A DNA stretch of 64,000 bases. Source: Xiphophorus maculatus. Lineage: Eukaryota > Chordata > Actinopteri > Cyprinodontiformes > Poeciliidae. The notes beneath the pieces were generated by a model, which saw only the letters and a program-made list of their open reading frames with translations, did no database searches and had not been told where the DNA came from. Every line of letters begins with the position of its first letter. The first letter of the stretch is position 1. Where the stretch lies: NCBI RefSeq assembly GCF_002775205.1, contig NC_036450.1:11179479-11243478 (forward strand), in the 5' to 3' direction. Shown in pieces: positions 30,272 through 41,066 of the stretch. The position numbers and the translations under genes are program-made.

Positions 30272-30886
30272 CTATGATCCGTTCTGTGTTTCTGCTCTGC
30301 TGTCTTCTGCCTGTGAACACACACTCTGCTGTGGTTCCTCCTCTGAGCTCCTCTTGATAGTCAGCTCTCTCTCCGTCCCCTCAATACAAGGAACTTTGGC
30401 TGCCTGGATGTGGAGCTTTCCATCTGGAGAAAGATGGCAGCTGACGTCTTCATGGTTCACCCCTTCAGGCAGATCAAACTCCTGTCTGAACTCCTGCAGG
30501 CTGTAAGAATAGGAGCCTTTCCCATCCTCTTGTTTCTTCTCTCTCTTCCCGCTGACTCTCAGCTTCCTGCCCACCTGCCGGACTGACAGATCTTCTGGAG
30601 AAAAGCCCTGAGTGTCCAGGGTTAGGCCAAAGTGCTCCCCCTCTTTGTCCAGCTGGTAGGAGACTGGCTGCAGAGCCACGCTGTTCCTGAAAGGCTCTGT
30701 GTCCTCCAGGATCTGGCGTTGAAGGTTGTCCATCAGCTGCAGACTGCTGCGCAGCTCCTGTAGGTCTCTCTGCATGACATGCTGCTGGTAGAACAGAGGT
30801 CTGATCTCTGGCCACAGACTGCGTACAGGCCAGGAGAAGTCCATGAATGGACTGAGGGCAGATGGAAATCCATGAGAGCACAGCAT
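30272..30886 (-). CDS. hsp30: hsp30-like small heat-shock protein, copy 1
   Basis: This intronless gene encodes a 204-residue small heat-shock protein. These are cytosolic, ATP-independent chaperones that form oligomers and hold unfolding proteins during stress. The N-terminal region is aromatic and proline-rich (FMDFSWP, residues 15-20, then SLWPE). A helical stretch follows (about 38-60), then the alpha-crystallin domain (about 84-165) with GFSPEDL and GKLHIQAAK, and a Glu/Gln/Ser-rich tail. The length is normal for fish Hsp30 proteins. The upstream heat-shock element and TATA box (30986-31029) predict heat induction. The copy differs from its paralogues at only a few residues (for example VPCIEG, GKREKK). 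Confidence 0.9.
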   Translation of the reverse strand: MLCSHGFPSALSPFMDFSWPVRSLWPEIRPLFYQQHVMQRDLQELRSSLQLMDNLQRQILEDTEPFRNSVALQPVSYQLDKEGEHFGLTLDTQGFSPEDLSVRQVGRKLRVSGKREKKQEDGKGSYSYSLQEFRQEFDLPEGVNHEDVSCHLSPDGKLHIQAAKVPCIEGTERELTIKRSSEEEPQQSVCSQAEDSRAETQNGS

Positions 30887-30985
30887 CTTTCTTCTGTTTA
30901 GTCTTGAGTCTTCTTGTTATTCAGGCGTCTTTTCACTCCTGTGTTTCTTGTGTATGTTTCTGTCAGTCAGTGGGGCTGTCCCAGC

Positions 30986-31029
30986 TTTATATTCTAGCAG
31001 GAGGCGCTCCAGAGGCTTCCGGAAGTTTC
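30986..31029 (-). promoter_or_regulatory. hsp30 copy 1 promoter: TATA box and heat-shock element
   Basis: On the gene's strand a perfect three-unit heat-shock element, GAAnnTTCnnGAA, occupies 31017-31029. A TATAAA box lies at 30986-30991, about 100 nt before the ATG. HSF1 trimers bind such inverted GAA units. The layout is shared by copies 3 and 4. Confidence 0.85.
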
Positions 31030-31554
31030 TGGTAATTACTACAGAATTCCACTGGGTGGAGCTGTTTCACATGATCTATTGCGTCTGTAACATTTCTGGT
31101 CATAATTACAGTACCATTTGTGTCTGAGACGTGTTTATTTTTGTTTATTCTTAAGCTATAACGTCAAGTAAAATTAAGGGCTTTTTACATCTTTATGTAA
31201 AATTTATTTTTGCTAAGTTTTTATAGTAGTTATGTTATTGTTTACAGTAAATTGCTGTTGTTACTTTTTCAACCACTAACATTTAGTGACAAAAAAAAAA
31301 AAAAACACGGATAATTTTCTCAGTTATAAACATGCTAACATTTATATTTGATGGAGAGTTCTGGAGATAAATCTTAGTTAAAGATTTTTGTTTCATATCT
31401 GAATAATTGATTCAGTAATAAAAAACATGTTTATTATGTTGCCAAAAGAAAGTATATACATAATTTAATATATTATGTTTATACATAATATAAACATATA
31501 TAATCATTGAAAGCATTTATTTAAGCTAATTTTTACAGGCTTTTTAAGAATCTA

Positions 31555-31646
31555 CTTTATTTCCTATCAAGAGAGAATTCATCATTTTCTGGAACTTTCT
31601 GTTTCTCATCAACGATTTCCACTGGGAGGAGCTTCTTTAAATGATC
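31555..31646 (-). promoter_or_regulatory. Orphan hsp30-type promoter relic with an intact heat-shock element
   Basis: The segment aligns, with gaps, to the hsp30 promoters. It has a decayed TATA region (CTTTATTTCCTAT), then TTCnnGAAnnTTC at 31587-31599, then TTTCCACTGGGAGGAGCT and ATGATC, matching the copy 1 flank (TTCCACTGGGTGGAGCT...ATGATC). No hsp30 coding sequence lies downstream before the copy 1 promoter, about 560 bp away. I infer a leftover from an earlier duplication or deletion that may still bind HSF. Confidence 0.6.
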
Positions 31647-31659
31647 ATCTGGACATTTT

Positions 31660-33300
<1,641 letters not shown>

Positions 33301-33363
33301 ATAGAATGACAAATTGAAATTGACACATCAACATGTTTGTGAGTCCATGTTTTCATTTTTGTT

Positions 33364-33978
33364 CTATGATCTGTTCTGTGTTTCTGCTCTGCTGTCTTCT
33401 GCCTGTGAACACACACTCTGCTGTGGTTCCTCCTCTGAGCTCCTCTTGATAGTCAGTTTTCTCTCCGTCCCCTCGAAACAAGGAACTTTGGCTGCCTGGA
33501 TGTGGAGCTTTCCATCTGGAGAAAGATGGCAGCTGACGTCTTCATGGTTCACCCCTTCAGGCAGATCAAACTCTTGTCTGAACTCCTGCAGGCTGTAAGA
33601 GTAGAAGCCTTTCCCGTCTTCTTGTTTCTTCTCCGTCTTCCCGCTGACTCTCAGTTTCCTGCCCACCTGCTGGACTGACAGATCTTCTGGAGAAAAGCCC
33701 TGAGTGTCCAGGGTTAGGCCAAAGTGCTCTCCCTCTTTGTCCAGCTGGTAGGAGACTGGCTGCAGAGCCACGCTGTTCCTGAAAGGCTCTGTGTCCTCCA
33801 GGATCTGGCGTTGAAGTTTGTCCATCATCTGCAGACTGCTGCGCAGCTCCTGTAGGTCTCTCTGCATGACATGCTGCTGGTAGAACAGAGGTCTGACCTC
33901 TGGCCACAGACTGCGTACAGGCCAGGAGAAGTCCATGAATGGACTGAGGGCAGACGGGAATCCATGAGAGCACAGCAT
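33364..33978 (-). CDS. hsp30: hsp30-like small heat-shock protein, copy 2
   Basis: This is an intact 204-residue intronless paralogue of copy 1 with the same architecture: aromatic N-terminus, alpha-crystallin domain at about 84-165, acidic and Gln-rich tail. Distinguishing residues include SVQQVG for SVRQVG, GKGFYS for GKGSYS, PCFEGTERK for PCIEGTERE, and a final QNRS. The gene is head-to-head with copy 3, 976 bp between ATGs. Its promoter keeps the heat-shock element but has an altered TATA box (see 34078-34112), so basal or induced output may differ. It is either expressed or at an early stage of decay. Confidence 0.88.
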   Translation of the reverse strand: MLCSHGFPSALSPFMDFSWPVRSLWPEVRPLFYQQHVMQRDLQELRSSLQMMDKLQRQILEDTEPFRNSVALQPVSYQLDKEGEHFGLTLDTQGFSPEDLSVQQVGRKLRVSGKTEKKQEDGKGFYSYSLQEFRQEFDLPEGVNHEDVSCHLSPDGKLHIQAAKVPCFEGTERKLTIKRSSEEEPQQSVCSQAEDSRAETQNRS

Positions 33979-34077
33979 CTTTCTTCTGTTTAGTCTTGAG
34001 TCTTCTTGTTATTCAGGCGTCTTTTCACTCCTGTGTTTCTAGTGTATCTTTCTGTCAGTCAGTGGGGCTGTCCCAGC

Positions 34078-34112
34078 TTTAGATTCTAGCAGGAGGCGCT
34101 TCAGGAAGTTTC
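34078..34112 (-). promoter_or_regulatory. hsp30 copy 2 promoter: intact HSE, altered TATA box
   Basis: The heat-shock element TTCnnGAAnnTTC is perfect at 34100-34112. The TATA position (34078-34083) reads TCTAAA on the gene strand, where the other three copies have TATAAA. The spacing between the two is also about 9 nt shorter than in copies 1, 3 and 4. Confidence 0.75.
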
Positions 34113-34159
34113 TGGTAATTACTACAGAATTCCACTGGGTGGAGCTAATTCGCCTAATT

Positions 34160-34760
34160 TTTCACCTCTCAGTTCTGTTGCTTTATGCAGCGATAATCTC
34201 TTTAATCGTGTTTACTTTAGTAAGCTTGGAGCAATAACAAAAGTTCCACAACACTTGAAACCATTAATGAAGTACCAGTTCAATGATTATTACAAATATG
34301 AAAGCATAGTTTTGGTAGAAAAAATTCCTGAATATAAACATATTGTGCTGTACCATAATATATTCAGCAAATGATTCTTTTAACAGTTTCCTTTTAAATT
34401 TTATTCTGTAGTTTTTATGGTCCTGCACAGAAAGAAAGAAGTTCTTTTGGGTGCTGAATTACCTATACATATATTTGTATCTTGGCTTTTCTTTAACATT
34501 AAATCACAACAAAACATAAATTAATCTATAAAATATATAGTTCAATATCTCCATTACTTTTTATAAGTTTAATATTGATTCTCATGCAAGCATGCAGTAC
34601 TTTTCGTTGTTGTATGAATTAACCTCAAACCAACATTTTTTTAAAAAACATCAAATGTTTTATATGCCATACAAATAAAATCATTTTTTGTCATTGACTG
34701 AAAACTTACTAAACATGATTATGTAAGTGATTGTTGAAAGTAGCCGTAGGAGAAACACAT
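34160..34760. other. Divergent spacer between hsp30 copies 2 and 3
   Basis: AT-rich centre of the head-to-head pair. Its edges (about 34131-34160 and 34767-34795) are inverted copies of each other and mark where the two duplicated arms end. Nothing else is recognised. Confidence 0.5.
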
Positions 34761-34811
34761 GATACATTAGGTGAATTAGCTCCACCCAGTGGAGGTCTGT
34801 AGTAATTACCA

Positions 34812-34855
34812 GAAACTTCCTGAAGTCTCTGGAGCGCCTCCTGCTAGAATATAAA
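34812..34855 (+). promoter_or_regulatory. hsp30 copy 3 promoter: heat-shock element and TATA box
   Basis: A perfect GAAnnTTCnnGAA element lies at 34812-34824, with TATAAA at 34850-34855. The ATG is about 100 nt further downstream. The arrangement predicts HSF-driven heat induction. Confidence 0.85.
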
Positions 34856-34954
34856 GCTGGGACAGCCCCGCTGACTGACAGAAAGATACACTAGAAACAC
34901 AGGAGTGAAAAGACGCCTGAATAACAAGAAGACTCAAGACTAAACAGAAGAAAG

Positions 34955-35569
34955 ATGCTGTGCTCTCATGGATTCCCGTCTGCCCTCAGTCCATTCATGG
35001 ACTTCTCCTGGCCTGTACGCAGTCTGTGGCCAGAGGTCAGACCTCTGTTCTACCAGCAGCATGTCATGCAGAGAGACCTACAGGAGCTGCGCAGCAGTAT
35101 GCAGATGATGGACAAACTTCAGCGCCAGATCCTGGAGGACACAGAGCCTTTCAGGAACAGCGTGGCTCTGCAGCCAGTCTCCTACCAGCTGGACAAAGAG
35201 GGAGAGCACTTTGGCCTAACCCTGGACACTCAGGGCTTTTCTCCAGAAGATCTGTCAGTCCGGCAGGTGGGCAGGAAGCTGAGAGTCAGCGGGAAGACGG
35301 AGAAGAAACAAGAGGATGGGAAAGGCTCCTACTCTTACAGCCTGCAGGAGTTCAGACAGGAGTTTGATCTGCCTGAAGGGGTGAACCATGAAGACGTCAG
35401 CTGCCATCTTTCTCCAGATGGAAAACTCCACATCCAGGCAGCCAAAATTCCTTGTATCGAGGGGACGGAGAGAGAGCTGACTATCAAGAGGAGCTCAGAG
35501 GAGGAACCACAGCAGAGTGTTTGTTCACAGTCAGAAGACAGCAGAGCAGAAACACAGAACGGATCATAG
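34955..35569 (+). CDS. hsp30: hsp30-like small heat-shock protein, copy 3
   Basis: This intact 204-residue gene is the only copy on the + strand. It keeps the aromatic N-terminus (FMDFSWP), the helical segment, the alpha-crystallin domain (about 84-165, with GFSPEDL and GKLHIQAAK) and the polar tail. Copy-specific residues include SSMQMMDK, AAKIPC and SQSEDS. An AATAAA signal is at 35716-35721. The gene forms inverted-repeat arms with copy 2 on its left and copy 4 on its right, an arrangement that favours gene conversion. Confidence 0.9.
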   Translation: MLCSHGFPSALSPFMDFSWPVRSLWPEVRPLFYQQHVMQRDLQELRSSMQMMDKLQRQILEDTEPFRNSVALQPVSYQLDKEGEHFGLTLDTQGFSPEDLSVRQVGRKLRVSGKTEKKQEDGKGSYSYSLQEFRQEFDLPEGVNHEDVSCHLSPDGKLHIQAAKIPCIEGTERELTIKRSSEEEPQQSVCSQSEDSRAETQNGS

Positions 35570-35715
35570 AACAAACCTGAAAACATGGACTCACATACAT
35601 GTTGATGTGCCAATGGGATGATTTTAGATTTCATTGATAATACTCTTGTGTGGATTAATGTTGTTTTGGTACATTACTGTATTTGTTAACAGAAACATTT
35701 GGAAAATTAAAGAAT

Positions 35716-35721
35716 AATAAA
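35716..35721 (+). terminator. hsp30 copy 3 poly(A) signal
   Basis: A canonical AATAAA lies about 150 nt after the copy 3 stop codon. It fits the short 3' UTR expected of an intronless heat-shock gene. Confidence 0.6.
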
Positions 35722-35729
35722 CAGTTAGT

Positions 35730-37080
35730 GGTTCTGTTGGTGTACTTTGTCTTAGTATATCGTAACAGAAATGACATTCCATCATGTAGAAAATAAATGT
35801 ACCAATAAATAAAACGTTTTCTCAATGTTTGGGGAAACACTTTTGAAAATAAAATTGTATTATTGTTAAGTCCTTTGTGTGCATTTTTCATCTACACACT
35901 GGGAATATTATCTTCAATTAAAATGTTTTTTTACAAACTAAAATGTGCAGCTCAGTAATAAAATAGCAGAACAAACTACATATAAAGTGAACATAGGCCG
36001 AAATCAAAAATTGTTTTCTATGTTTAAAATATCATTGATTGAAATGAACAACATCTGTAGAATCATTACATCTGAAATGTAAAAATGTACACTTAAAATA
36101 CTTGCATAATTCTATTAATTGGTTAAAGTAAAAATATTAATAATTAAATAAAACAAAAAGACAAGTACTTCTAAAACAATAAAATCTTATTTCTTGCTAC
36201 ATTAAAGAACATTAATAAACACCAGGCATGCTTTCATGCAATAATATTTTTTGAGAATTCTCTGTTATAAATTATTTAATAAACTGGTTGTGTATATTTG
36301 TTATAAATCTGTAAAAGATTTCTTAAAAATGGAAAAGAAATATATTAAACTAATTAATTATGATGACTAATGCAATATTTTCACTTAAAGATGTTAGGCA
36401 TGATTATACCTAATAACATCAGGTATAATAACATCATTTTAAGCATGAAAGATATTCTTTATTTGTTTAATAAAACCTTGTTCCCTATATTTTTTTTAGT
36501 ATGGCAATAAATAAGATACCAGTTGAGCAGTACTTGTCTTTATGTTGTGTTTTTATTCTTCTTTTCAATATCTTAAACAATCAATAGAGTTTTGTTCATA
36601 TTTCATGCATATATTTTTACATTTTCATGTAATTTCACAGATAATGTTTGTTTCAGTTATATTTAAAATTTTGAAGACAATATTTGATTATTCCTTATTT
36701 TATATTTAGAAATACCTGGTATTTTACTGGTGCCCATTTTTAAAGTAGCTAAATTTTCAAAATGTAAAACGTTGATTTTTATTTAATGTAAAGTTCTCAG
36801 ATTGTAAATTAAAACATGCACACTCATTTGTCAACAAATTTCAAATTTTATTTTCAAGTGTATGCCAAACAACAGCGAAAAGATGCTTCCATTTATTGAT
36901 ACAATTATTTTCTACATGTTTCATGTTATTTTCTAATGTTGTGTTCTTATGTATTCTCATAAAGGCTAAATATTGAAAACAACAGGAGAACCACTAACTG
37001 TTAACTAATTTTTAATTTTACAAATGTTTCTTTGTACAAACCCAATAACCTAAAAACTGAACACGACCATCACCAAAGAA
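35730..37080. other. Tail-to-tail spacer between hsp30 copies 3 and 4
   Basis: About 1.35 kb of very AT-rich DNA with no recognisable gene or repeat family. Confidence 0.5.
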
Positions 37081-37140
37081 ATCTAAAATCATCCCATTGG
37101 CACATCAACATGTTTGTGAGTTCATGTTTTCAGGTTTGTT

Positions 37141-37759
37141 CTATGATCCGTTCTGTGTTTCTGCTCTGCTGTCTTCTGCCTGTGAACACACACTCTGCTG
37201 TGGTTCCTCCTCTGAGCTCCTCTTGATAGTCAGCTCTCTCTCCGTCCCCTCGATACAAGGAACTTTGGCTGCCTGGATGTGGAGCTTTCCATCTGGAGAA
37301 AGATGGCAGCTGACGTCTTCATGGTTCACCCCTTCAGGCAGATCAAACTCTTGTCTGAACTCCTGCAGGCTGTAAGAGTAGAAGCCTGTCCCGTCTTCTT
37401 GTTTCTTCTCTGTCTTCCCGCTGACTCTCAGTTTCCTGCCCACCTGCCGGACTGACAGATCTTCTGGAGAAAAGCCCTGAGTGTCCAGGGTTAGGCCAAA
37501 GTGCTCCCCCTCCCTCTTTGTGCAGCTGGTAGGAGACTGGCTGCAGAGCCACGCTGTTCCTGAAAGGCTCTGTGTCCTCCAGGATCTGGCGTTGAAGTTT
37601 GTCCATCAGCTGCAGACTGCTGCGCAGCTCCTGTAGGTCTCTCTGCATGACATGCTGCTGGTAGAACAGAGGTCTGACCTCTGGCCACAGACTGCGTACA
37701 GGCCAGGAGAAGTCCATGAATGGACTGAGGGCAGACGGGAATCCATGAGAGCACAGCAT
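37141..37759 (-). pseudogene. hsp30: hsp30-like copy 4, frameshifted
   Basis: This copy aligns end to end with the 615-nt intact genes but is 619 nt long. A 4-nt duplication in the C/T-rich run at 37511-37516 (a CCTC unit) shifts the frame around residue 82, just before the alpha-crystallin domain. Two partial frames therefore cover it: an N-terminal one at 37343-37759 and the domain-plus-tail frame at 37141-37443. Elsewhere the sequence is as similar to the other copies as they are to each other, and its promoter is intact. The break is therefore recent, a segregating null allele, or a sequencing/assembly error. Confidence 0.8.
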
Positions 37760-37858
37760 CTTTCTTCTGTTTAGTCTTGAGTCTTCTTGTTATTCAGGCG
37801 TCTCTTCACTCCTGTGTTTCTTGTGTATCTTTCTGTCAGTCAGTGGGGCTGTCCCAGC

Positions 37859-37902
37859 TTTATATTCTAGCAGGAGGCGCTCCAGAGACTTCAGGAAGTT
37901 TC
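37859..37902 (-). promoter_or_regulatory. hsp30 copy 4 promoter: TATA box and heat-shock element
   Basis: TATAAA on the gene strand is at 37859-37864, and TTCnnGAAnnTTC at 37890-37902. The promoter looks intact even though the gene is frameshifted. Confidence 0.8.
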
Positions 37903-38122
37903 TGGTAATTACTACAGAATTCCACTTGGGGGAGCTCTTTCACATAATCTGTCTTGTCTGTGAAGTCTCTGTTCACAGTAATAAAGTGTCTCACATATAT
38001 CTCTTCTTAAAATACATCACTATTAATATGAACTACCTCTTTAGTTTATTCTGAAAAAAATGTTTTTGGTCATTTTTTCCAGCAGTTGTTCTAAAACATA
38101 ATGTTAGTTACATCAATTATTT

Positions 38123-38206
38123 TCTTAACAGGAGGCACTACCAGATTCCCCAGTAATTTTCCTGTAATAACCACAGAGCTAAACTTGGTGGAGCAGTTCC
38201 AGATGA
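38123..38206 (-). promoter_or_regulatory. Second, decayed hsp30-type promoter relic
   Basis: Blocks AACAGGAGGCACTACCAGA, CTGTAATAACCACAG and CTTGGTGGAGCAGTTCCAGA line up in order with the copy 4 promoter flank (CAGGAGGCGCTCCAGA, TGGTAATTACTACAG, CTTGGGGGAGCTCTTTCACA). The heat-shock element and TATA are degenerate. No hsp30 coding sequence follows before copy 4. Confidence 0.5.
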
Positions 38207-38219
38207 GATAATTTTCCTT

Positions 38220-40700
38220 TTTCATTTTGTGCTTCTTGATATAATTTAAATGTGTATAATAGTTTTTGTATAATAGGCACATAAGACTTTTTTCGTGATC
38301 ATTAACTGTTTCATATGCCAAGTTGTGCTTATTTTCAAAATCTATATTTCATTAAAAATTTTGTTCTTTTATAAATTGTTTTTGAAGTCGAAAGTCTATT
38401 TTCCACAACACTGTTAATCTTTGGGGGTTGACATTTAATTAAATAAGTACAACTTATTAAACATTAGATGTCTTTCTATTTTTCTAATTTTTTGCTTATA
38501 CAATTTCATGATCATTGATCTCCTTCATTTTAATCTAGTTAAATATAATTATTTCAAAATGTTTCAGTTATCAGTTATAGCCAAAAACCTAAATTTACCA
38601 ATGATTAACCAACATCAAGCCTAACATCCGTTCCCATAACTTTTCCCATTCCATAATCAATTTTTTATAATGATATAAATATAACTTTGTCACAAAATCT
38701 ACAGAAAGCGGGACAGCTTATTAAATTTCCCAAATATCTATTATATAACTGTTTTAGTATTGTCAAAGTAGTGTAATTATTACCACTTGTTTATGTTTTT
38801 CTATATTAAGTTGAAGGACCACTTATAGTGCAGGTAAAAAGCAAAGAATGTAGCTTTGGGATAATGACAAACATGTAGTTTCATTGTCATTATTTCCTTT
38901 ATATACTTCTCAGATATTCCATAAACATATATGGAAAGCTCAAGCTGTATTACATTTTTATTTACGTAATATTCCTCTGGGGCTGACCAGACCTTTGTTG
39001 CCTTGCAGTAACAAATGTCCTGAGTGTTTATTTCACAATGGTATGAATGTTCTCCCTATGCATGCTTGGATATTCCTCCAAGCGTCCAAGTACATGACTG
39101 CAAGGTCAATTGGTCTCTTTTTTTTATCATTTGGCACAAATGTGTGTGCAAGTATTGCTGTATTGTCACCGTTATAAAGGACGGAATTCAAATTGTAATA
39201 TCATATTTTTTCGATAGGTGTTAATGATACTGTAGAAAGTGAAAGATATATCATCATTGCTGTGTTTTCAATAATTTTTATTTATTTATTTATTTATTTA
39301 TTTTTTTGCCAGGCTTTAATGAGAGCACAATTCAAACTCCATATTAGATTTAGGTGTGTATTACCTCTAACAGCATCTAGATGTTCAACTGCGAAAAAGA
39401 AAATACATTTCAGATGATACAAATAATTAAGACTGCCCTAAATGTGTTCAAAGCTTCTTGCTTCTCGATGTTTTCTCCTAAGTGGTAATCAGCTTAGTAA
39501 TGGTTCTCCTGTGGTCATCAGATGGACTTATATCTTGTGAGTGCATTACTCCAAACCCATTGTCTGCATATTAGTACATCGATCAATAGCTATGGCTAGA
39601 CTAGTATGGTATTTAGTATCACAGACACAAGATGAGAGAGAGAATAGTGTGGCTATGCAAGGGAAAGAATTGTATAGCTCTGAACAATGTCTTATTCTAG
39701 TTATGAAAATGTACACAAAAAAATATTTTCATATTTGCACTTTTGTAGGGTCTGAGAAAGTGCAACAACATAACATGACCACCATTTTAAAATTACAATA
39801 TAAGAAACAATTTATTGAAAATATTTAGTGTCTCAAGATAAAATCAAACCATTCCATTGCAACTTGTGCATACAACACACAATTTCTCCTTTGCTAGTCT
39901 TTCCCCCCCTTATCACCTACTTATCTACCTACTGTCTGCTGTCTGCACTGACAGAATCAAATCTTGTTATTTTTTCTCCTTATAAAGCGTCAACTGTCCT
40001 TCACTAGGGGTCTTTGCGTAAATCATTACACACTGAATTGAAATAACCCACATCATGGTACTGCCTCCACCTGGTTAAGAGATTTGAAAGCTTTGCCTTG
40101 ACTCCTCCAAACCTTCTTCTTGTCATTATCATTAAAAACAAAACAAAACAAAAAAAAATCAATCAAGTTGCTTTCAGCATCCTCTTAGTCCATGGTGTGA
40201 TAGCCTTGAGACTTAATCGTACCTTGTTGTCCTTGAACAAACTATCCAACTCCCTCTATGCTTATGTTAACCATTTAAAGGTTTCAAAGGTATTTGAAAC
40301 GTGGACACAAATGGATGTTCAATAGTACAAGGATTCCAAAGATTAAACCTCCCAAAGAACCGCCTAAAGGCCCCATATCAACACAACTAAAGATTTGTGG
40401 ACTATGCACCAGATCAAACTCAGGAATCTATAACCTCTTCTAATTCTGACACCAGTGGCCGTATCGTGGTTTGATGACAACATCATGTGTATTGATGACC
40501 ACTCACTGAGAAATATTTCAACAAACATTCACATTGAAGATTAAAAATAATATATAATAAATACAAATTTGTGAACACAATTCTTGTATTTGGATCTTAT
40601 TGAACTTACTAAATATGTTGACAGTGCAAAACAAAAATGAGTGATTGTGATGCATTATCAATGGCTCAAAATTAACAAGGACAGCACACAAACTTTCCAT
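38220..40700. other. Gene-free interval between the hsp30 array and b3gnt2l
   Basis: AT-rich DNA with a short (ATTT)n run at about 39277-39303 and scattered A-rich stretches. I see no coding exon on either strand. Confidence 0.5.
39277..39303. repeat. (ATTT)n microsatellite
   Basis: About six tandem ATTT units followed by a T run. Confidence 0.85.
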
Positions 40701-40721
40701 TAGCAATGTATATTAAACAAT

Positions 40722-40727
40722 TTTATT
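40722..40727 (-). terminator. b3gnt2l poly(A) signal
   Basis: TTTATT on the + strand gives AATAAA on the gene strand, about 340 nt beyond the stop codon. This implies a short 3' UTR (about 40,705-41,066). Confidence 0.5.
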
Positions 40728-41066
40728 TGCACATAAAGCATACTTCAGTTTGTCCATTTACAAATCTTTATCTTTCTAAAATATTGGAGAAATGTTTTTA
40801 GATAAAATAGGGCACATTGGTACAAGCAATGACAAAAACAAGAGTTTGAGGTGTGTTATTGCTCTGTAAAGTTCCTGTAATAAAGTACCTTCTGAGGTAG
40901 ATCAGTCTCCTCCTGGGAGTTACGTAATTCTCCACAGGAAAGGTTGATTAAAGGTGACCTTACCATGCACTGCCTCCTGGCCACAGTATGTAATTATTTT
41001 TCAAATTAGTGTAGTGGCCGCAGTCGTCTGGTACTTACTAAATCTTATTTGCTTTGCAAATGAGAC

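Noticed and set aside
30204-30506. Antisense frames of about 95-100 codons across hsp30 3' ends (also near 33314, 35335, 37097)
   Set aside because: They are mirror frames of the duplicated hsp30 coding sequence with no independent promoter or domain.
30474-30881. A 135-codon open frame (starting MLSWI) overlapping the hsp30 genes in another frame, conserved at 33566-33973 and 34960-35367
   Set aside because: It is conserved only because the copies are nearly identical at the nucleotide level. The hsp30 frame has the recognisable alpha-crystallin domain; the alternative frame has no family resemblance and is Gln/Gly/Arg-rich shadow sequence.
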